Of a stretch of 64,000 nucleotides of DNA, positions 60,320 to 64,000 are shown piece after piece. The notes beneath the pieces were generated by a model. It was not told the DNA's origin, made no database searches, and saw nothing but the letters and a program-made list of their open reading frames with translations. This DNA is from Ilyomonas sp965214235 (lineage in GTDB: Bacteria; Bacteroidota; Bacteroidia; Chitinophagales; Chitinophagaceae), in assembly GCA_965214235.1 (NCBI GenBank), contig CBDCBH010000003.1:806001-870000 (forward strand), given 5' to 3'. The translations under genes and the position numbers were made by a program. Every line of letters starts with the position of its first letter. The first letter of the stretch is position 1.

Positions 60320-61507
60320 ATGTCTAAAGAGACCTTTAAGAGGGAAAAACCTCACGTAAATGTTGGTACCATTGGTCACGTAGACCACGGTAAAACAACA
60401 TTAACCGCTGCCATTACTACTATTCTCGCTTCAAAAGGTATGGCGCAGGCAAGAAAGTATGATGAAATTGATGCTGCACCAGAAGAAAAAGAGCGTGGCA
60501 TTACCATCAATACGGCACACGTTGAATATGAAACAGTAAAACGCCACTATGCACACGTTGACTGTCCGGGTCATGCTGATTATGTGAAGAACATGATTAC
60601 CGGCGCTGCGCAAATGGATGGAGCCATCCTTGTAGTAGCTGCTACCGATGGTCCGATGCCGCAAACAAGAGAGCATATTTTGCTGGCTCGCCAGGTAGGC
60701 GTTCCCCGTATGGTGGTATTTATGAATAAAGTTGATTTGGTGGACGATCCTGAACTGATTGAACTTGTAGAAATGGAAATCCGCGAAATTCTTTCTAAAA
60801 ATGGTTTTGATGGCGATAATACACCAATCATTCAAGGTTCTGCAACCGGCGCATTAGCCGGCGAAGCCAAATGGGTGAAAGCGGTTGAAGATTTGATGGA
60901 TGCTGTAGATTCTTACATTCCATTGCCTCCCCGCCCGATTGACCAACCTTTCCTGATGAGCGTTGAAGATGTATTTTCTATCACTGGTCGTGGTACGGTT
61001 GCAACCGGTCGTATTGAGCGTGGCATTGTAAAAGTTGGTGAAGCTGTTGAAATTGTAGGTTTAATTCCGCACCCATTATCTTCTGTAGTAACCGGCGTTG
61101 AAATGTTTAAAAAACTTTTGGACGAAGGTCAGGCGGGCGATAATGCAGGTTTGTTATTACGCGGTATTGAAAAGAAAGACATTCGTCGCGGTATGGTTAT
61201 CGTAAAGCCGAAATCTATCACTCCACATACCGACTTCAAATGCGAAGTGTATGTGTTAAGCAAAGAAGAAGGTGGACGTCATACTCCCTTTTTTAATAAA
61301 TATCGCCCGCAATTTTACTTCCGTACAACCGATGTAACGGGTGAAGTAGAATTACCGGCAGGAACAGAAATGGTAATGCCTGGTGATAACATCAGCTTAA
61401 CCGTAAAACTGATTCAGCCAATAGCCATGGAAAAAGGTTTAAAGTTCGCCATCCGCGAAGGTGGTCGTACCGTAGGTGCTGGTCAGGTTACTGAAATCCT
61501 GAAATAA
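60320..61507 (+). CDS. tuf: elongation factor Tu
   Basis: This 395-residue GTPase delivers aminoacyl-tRNA to the ribosome. G1 GHVDHGKT, the switch I region ERGITIN, G3 DCPGHADYVKNMITG, G4 NKVD and domain II/III blocks (GRGTVATGRIERG, MVMPGDNISLTVKL) are all intact. It is cotranscribed with the upstream tRNAs, in the conserved order Thr-Tyr-Gly-Thr-tuf. The start codon has no SD, as typical for Bacteroidota even for highly expressed genes. Confidence 0.99.
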   Translation: MSKETFKREKPHVNVGTIGHVDHGKTTLTAAITTILASKGMAQARKYDEIDAAPEEKERGITINTAHVEYETVKRHYAHVDCPGHADYVKNMITGAAQMDGAILVVAATDGPMPQTREHILLARQVGVPRMVVFMNKVDLVDDPELIELVEMEIREILSKNGFDGDNTPIIQGSATGALAGEAKWVKAVEDLMDAVDSYIPLPPRPIDQPFLMSVEDVFSITGRGTVATGRIERGIVKVGEAVEIVGLIPHPLSSVVTGVEMFKKLLDEGQAGDNAGLLLRGIEKKDIRRGMVIVKPKSITPHTDFKCEVYVLSKEEGGRHTPFFNKYRPQFYFRTTDVTGEVELPAGTEMVMPGDNISLTVKLIQPIAMEKGLKFAIREGGRTVGAGQVTEILK

Positions 61508-61528
61508 AAAAAGAGTTCTTATCTTTAT

Positions 61529-61565
61529 AAATCAGCTAATCAGCAAATGGTTGATTAGCTGATTT
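61529..61565. repeat. 14-bp inverted repeat between tuf and tRNA-Trp
   Basis: AAATCAGCTAATCA (61529-61542)/TGATTAGCTGATTT (61552-61565), loop of 9 nt. It also reads as heptamers ATCAGCT, AATCAGC, AAATGGT, TGATTAG, CTGATTT. It might attenuate transcription into tRNA-Trp/secE/nusG. Confidence 0.8.
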
Positions 61566-61571
61566 TCTTAC

Positions 61572-61643
61572 ACGGGTATCGTACAATGGTTAGTATAGAG
61601 GTCTCCAAAACCTTCGATCTGGGTTCGAATCCTAGTACCCGTG
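61572..61643 (+). tRNA. tRNA-Trp (CCA)
   Basis: 72 nt; acceptor ACGGGTA/TACCCGT, anticodon loop CTCCAAA with anticodon CCA, discriminator G, T-loop GTTCGAATC. Standard position between tuf and secE. Confidence 0.95.
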
Positions 61644-61689
61644 CAAAGAGAAATTGAATATTTTAATTGTTAGTTTTTAATGTAAGGAA

Positions 61690-61887
61690 GTGAATAAAGT
61701 ATCTGTTTATTTTAAAGAATCCTATTACGAGCTGGTTGAGAAAGTAACCTGGCCTACCTGGAACCAACTACAGCAATCAACTGTTATTGTATTAATTGCA
61801 ACCGCTGTTATTACAGCTATTGTAGGTGTGATGGATTTATCAAGTAGCTGGCTGCTGAAATTTATTTATTCTTTATTTCAAAAATAA
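61690..61887 (+). CDS. secE: preprotein translocase subunit SecE
   Basis: This 65-residue inner-membrane subunit of the SecYEG channel has an amphipathic N-terminal helix (ESYYELVEKVTWPTW, the conserved VxWP motif) and one membrane helix (VIVLIATAVITAIVGVMDL). The start codon is GTG at 61690; AAGGA sits directly in front but too close to act as a normal SD. nusG follows after 6 nt. Confidence 0.95.
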   Translation: MNKVSVYFKESYYELVEKVTWPTWNQLQQSTVIVLIATAVITAIVGVMDLSSSWLLKFIYSLFQK

Positions 61888-61893
61888 AAGAAT

Positions 61894-62520
61894 ATGGAAA
61901 ATACAATACTGCAGGATACGCAGGACACAACGCAGGATACACAAGTGCAGCCGCCACAGGAAGCCGATTCAAAATGGTATGTGCTGCGTGTAGTAAGTGG
62001 CAAGGAAAGAAAAGTAAAAGAATACCTTGATAAAGACATTACCCGCAACAGCTGGAACGATATTGTGAAGCAGGTGTTTTTACCAACCGAAAAAGTTTAC
62101 AAAGTGCAGAACGGCAAAAAAGTAATGCGCGAAAAAAACTACTTTCCTGGTTATGTAATGTTGGAAGTGGCGAGTGGTAAATTGAATGATGATATTGTAA
62201 TGTACATCAGCAATCTTACCAATGTAATGCACTTTTTAACCGATGGCAAAGGCAGCAAAGGCAACATCATTTCTCTTCGCAAAGCCGAAGTAAATAAAAT
62301 GCTTGGCAAGGTTGATGAAATGAACGACCAGGGCGTAACGTTAAGTGAGCCTTTTATTATTGGCGAAACCATCAAAATTATTGAAGGTCCGTTTAACGAT
62401 TTTAATGGTGTAATAGAAGAAATCACTGATGAAAAAAAGAAGTTGAAAGTATCTGTAAAAATCTTTGGTCGCTCCACTCCTGTTGAACTAAATTACATGC
62501 AGGTAGAAAAAATAAATTAA
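61894..62520 (+). CDS. nusG: transcription termination/antitermination factor NusG
   Basis: This 208-residue factor binds RNA polymerase and links it to Rho or the ribosome. An acidic N-terminal leader (about 1-25) precedes the NGN domain (KWYVLRVVSGKERKVKEYL, NYFPGYVMLEV). The KOW domain lies at the end (IGETIKIIEGPFNDFNGVIE). It ends with a terminator. The usual next genes, rplK and rplA, are not here. Confidence 0.97.
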   Translation: MENTILQDTQDTTQDTQVQPPQEADSKWYVLRVVSGKERKVKEYLDKDITRNSWNDIVKQVFLPTEKVYKVQNGKKVMREKNYFPGYVMLEVASGKLNDDIVMYISNLTNVMHFLTDGKGSKGNIISLRKAEVNKMLGKVDEMNDQGVTLSEPFIIGETIKIIEGPFNDFNGVIEEITDEKKKLKVSVKIFGRSTPVELNYMQVEKIN

Positions 62521-62546
62521 TATACATTCAATCTTATAAAAACAAT

Positions 62547-62578
62547 AGCCGGTGCTTTATGCAGCCGGCTTTTGTTTT
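62547..62578 (+). terminator. terminator after nusG
   Basis: AGCCGG (62547-62552)/CCGGCT (62565-62570) with a 12-nt loop, followed by TTTGTTTTTA. It closes the tuf-secE-nusG transcript, convergent with the Bax inhibitor gene. Confidence 0.75.
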
Positions 62579-62599
62579 TATTCCAATTATAAATTCTTT

Positions 62600-63367
62600 T
62601 TAATTTCTGCTGCTTGCCAAACGCGCCAGCAGTTTTAAAACTTCAATGTATAACCAAACCATTGTAACCAGCAAACCCCATGCGCCGTACCATTCCATGT
62701 ATTTAGGCGCACCGCTTTGAGCACCTACTTCTATATTTTCGAAATCGAGTATCAAACTCATCGCTGCAATTGCCACAACAAAAAGGCTGATGCCAATGCC
62801 AAGCGGGCTGCTATTGGTAATGCTCATAAACTGCATATGTACGCCAAAGGCAGAAAGGAGAATAGTGATAAGATAAAACAGCATGATGCCCAGCACCGAA
62901 CCTAAAATGATAGACTTAAACTTTTGCGTTGGACGAATGATACGAAAGTTATACAAAAGAAACATTGCCAGCGCAACACCGAAAGTTAAGCCAACAGCAG
63001 TGAGTACAAGGTTGGGATATTTTTCCCGGAACATGCCATCAACGATAGCTGATAACGCACCAATTACAAAGCCCTCAAGTATGCCATACGCAGGTGCCAA
63101 ATATTTTGCCAGCGCCGGTTTAAACGAAACGGCTAAACCAGTTGCCAGGCCGCCAATTAAGCCAACCCACAGCATGGTTGTCATTGTTTGCGGTTTTAGC
63201 GCATACAAATTCCAGGTGTAAGCAGCACCGGCTATCACCATAATCATTAAAAAACCAAATTTGGTGATGGCGCCTCTTACCGTCATTACTTCAGAGTTTG
63301 CTGTATCAATAGAACGGTCGAAAATTTTTTGGGATAATGTTGGATTTCCCGATTGAAACAAAGCCAT
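62600..63367 (-). CDS. Bax inhibitor-1 / YccA family membrane protein
   Basis: This 255-residue protein has seven membrane helices. The family-typical segments are TVRGAITKFGFLMIMVIAGA near residue 32, GFVIGALSAIVDGMF, and the C-terminal EWYGAWGLLVTMVWLYIEVL. Bacterial members act as pH-dependent calcium-leak channels or protease-interacting proteins (FtsH). The exact subfamily is YccA-like with a Bacteroidota N-terminal extension (FDRSIDTANSEVMTV). Divergent from uvrA. Confidence 0.92.
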   Translation of the reverse strand: MALFQSGNPTLSQKIFDRSIDTANSEVMTVRGAITKFGFLMIMVIAGAAYTWNLYALKPQTMTTMLWVGLIGGLATGLAVSFKPALAKYLAPAYGILEGFVIGALSAIVDGMFREKYPNLVLTAVGLTFGVALAMFLLYNFRIIRPTQKFKSIILGSVLGIMLFYLITILLSAFGVHMQFMSITNSSPLGIGISLFVVAIAAMSLILDFENIEVGAQSGAPKYMEWYGAWGLLVTMVWLYIEVLKLLARLASSRN

Positions 63368-63491
63368 AGTATTTCTGAATTTTATATTCCAGTATGATAA
63401 AAGTAAGCCACAATGCCCGATTTCATCATTAAAGATTTGTCAATAGTTTATCAAACGAATATCAATAAAAACAAAGCTAAAATTATTAGCG

Positions 63492-63518
63492 TTGCAGCAT
63501 TGATTCTAAATATATTTG
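63492..63518 (+). promoter_or_regulatory. promoter of uvrA
   Basis: -33 TTG (63492-63494) and -7 TATATTTG (63511-63518), spacer 16 nt, 9 nt before the ATG at 63528. No LexA-type operator was recognised. Confidence 0.5.
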
Positions 63519-63527
63519 CAGCTACCT

Positions 63528-64000
63528 ATGGCAAAAACAAAAGAGCCGCAGCCGGTGTTGGACGATGAGCAAATTGAAGTGTTTGGCGCCCGCGAGCACA
63601 ACCTGAAAAACATTGACATCAGCATCCCGAAAAATAAATTGGTAGTGTTTACCGGTGTTAGCGGCAGTGGTAAGTCTTCGCTTGCTTTTGATACCATTTA
63701 CAATGAAGGGCAGCGCCGCTATATGGAAAGCTTCAGTGCGTACGCAAGGCAGTTTATGGGTGATATGGAACGACCGGATGTTGATAAAATCATCGGCTTA
63801 AGCCCGGTAATTTCCATTGAACAAAAAACAACAGGAAAAAACCCGCGTTCAACCGTTGGCACCATCACAGAAATATACGATTTTCTGCGTCTCTTTTTTG
63901 CGCGTATCGGCGAAGCCTACAGTTACAACACGGGCAAAAAAATGGTGAAGTGGAGCGAAGAAGAAATTGTTCAAAACATCATTGAACGGTTTAAAGATCA
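63528..64000 (+). CDS. uvrA: excinuclease ABC subunit A (5' part)
   Basis: The window ends after 157 codons of this large DNA-damage recognition ATPase. The fragment shows EVFGAREHNLKNIDISIP, the Walker A motif FTGVSGSGKSSLAFDTIY, the UvrA block GQRRYMESFSAYARQF and IEQKTTGKNPRSTVGTITEI, all diagnostic. The frame is open to the end. The start at 63528 matches family N-termini with a short leader (MAKTKEPQ). Confidence 0.97.
   Translation, partial: MAKTKEPQPVLDDEQIEVFGAREHNLKNIDISIPKNKLVVFTGVSGSGKSSLAFDTIYNEGQRRYMESFSAYARQFMGDMERPDVDKIIGLSPVISIEQKTTGKNPRSTVGTITEIYDFLRLFFARIGEAYSYNTGKKMVKWSEEEIVQNIIERFKD

Overview
The window is a chromosomal stretch of a Bacteroidota bacterium, most likely a member of the Chitinophagaceae. 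The supporting signs are a TonB-dependent receptor with an N-terminal carboxypeptidase-like domain, two surface proteins ending in type IX secretion sorting domains, a bacillithiol enzyme (BshA), DUF3667 and DUF4197 proteins, promoters with a TAnnTTTG -7 box, and an almost complete lack of Shine-Dalgarno sequences. No phage, insertion sequence, CRISPR array or rRNA operon is visible. Most genes are housekeeping or metabolic.

Layout. 0.1-7.2 kb: 1-Cys peroxiredoxin, cysH, two pseudouridine synthases, rlmN, a DUF1801/YdeI protein and a Tat-exported GH109-like oxidoreductase. 7.4-14.5 kb: tRNA-Cys, uridine phosphorylase with dapF, rpiA, a TonB-C protein, a HAD phosphatase with a DinB-like protein, and gamma-glutamyltransferase. 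14.9-26 kb: a broken antitoxin-like gene, an exported amidohydrolase, small stress-type proteins including a His-rich one, an OmpH/Skp protein, an HPF-like protein, a bifunctional nuclease, ispE, a diheme cytochrome, an rRNA methyltransferase, a Tat-exported aminotransferase and a Nudix protein. 26-30 kb: a siderophore receptor and PepSY reductase pair. 30-38 kb: agmatine deiminase and N-carbamoylputrescine amidase, split by a four-helix-bundle gene; then a 1244-residue NtrY-like kinase with mazG, and a DUF3667 protein. 38.4-45 kb: two tandem T9SS beta-helix paralogs. 45.7-56 kb: a dicarboxylate symporter, a persulfide dioxygenase-rhodanese with an ArsR regulator, tsaB, ridA, galM, a TlpA-like protein, hisIE, hisF, bshA and a tetrapyrrole-methylase family gene. 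56.5-64 kb: rpsU, xerC, hpf, a membrane protein, the tRNA Thr-Tyr-Gly-Thr/tuf/tRNA-Trp/secE/nusG cluster, a Bax inhibitor-1 gene and the start of uvrA.

The most unusual signal is non-coding. Many gene ends carry tracts of degenerate heptanucleotide words. Each tract has its own core word, and several are paired as inverted arms that form hairpins. One inverted pair encloses a four-helix-bundle (S23/IVP-like) gene inserted exactly between aguB and aguA, and the downstream arm now encodes the N-terminus of the deiminase. Other tracts run into the coding ends of rlmN and rluB, lie beside hisF, and fill every spacer of the tRNA-tuf cluster. Further points of interest are a lone strong Shine-Dalgarno in front of rpsU, a break after nusG where rplK would be expected, a stop-interrupted antitoxin-like gene, and the patchwork similarity of the two beta-helix genes.
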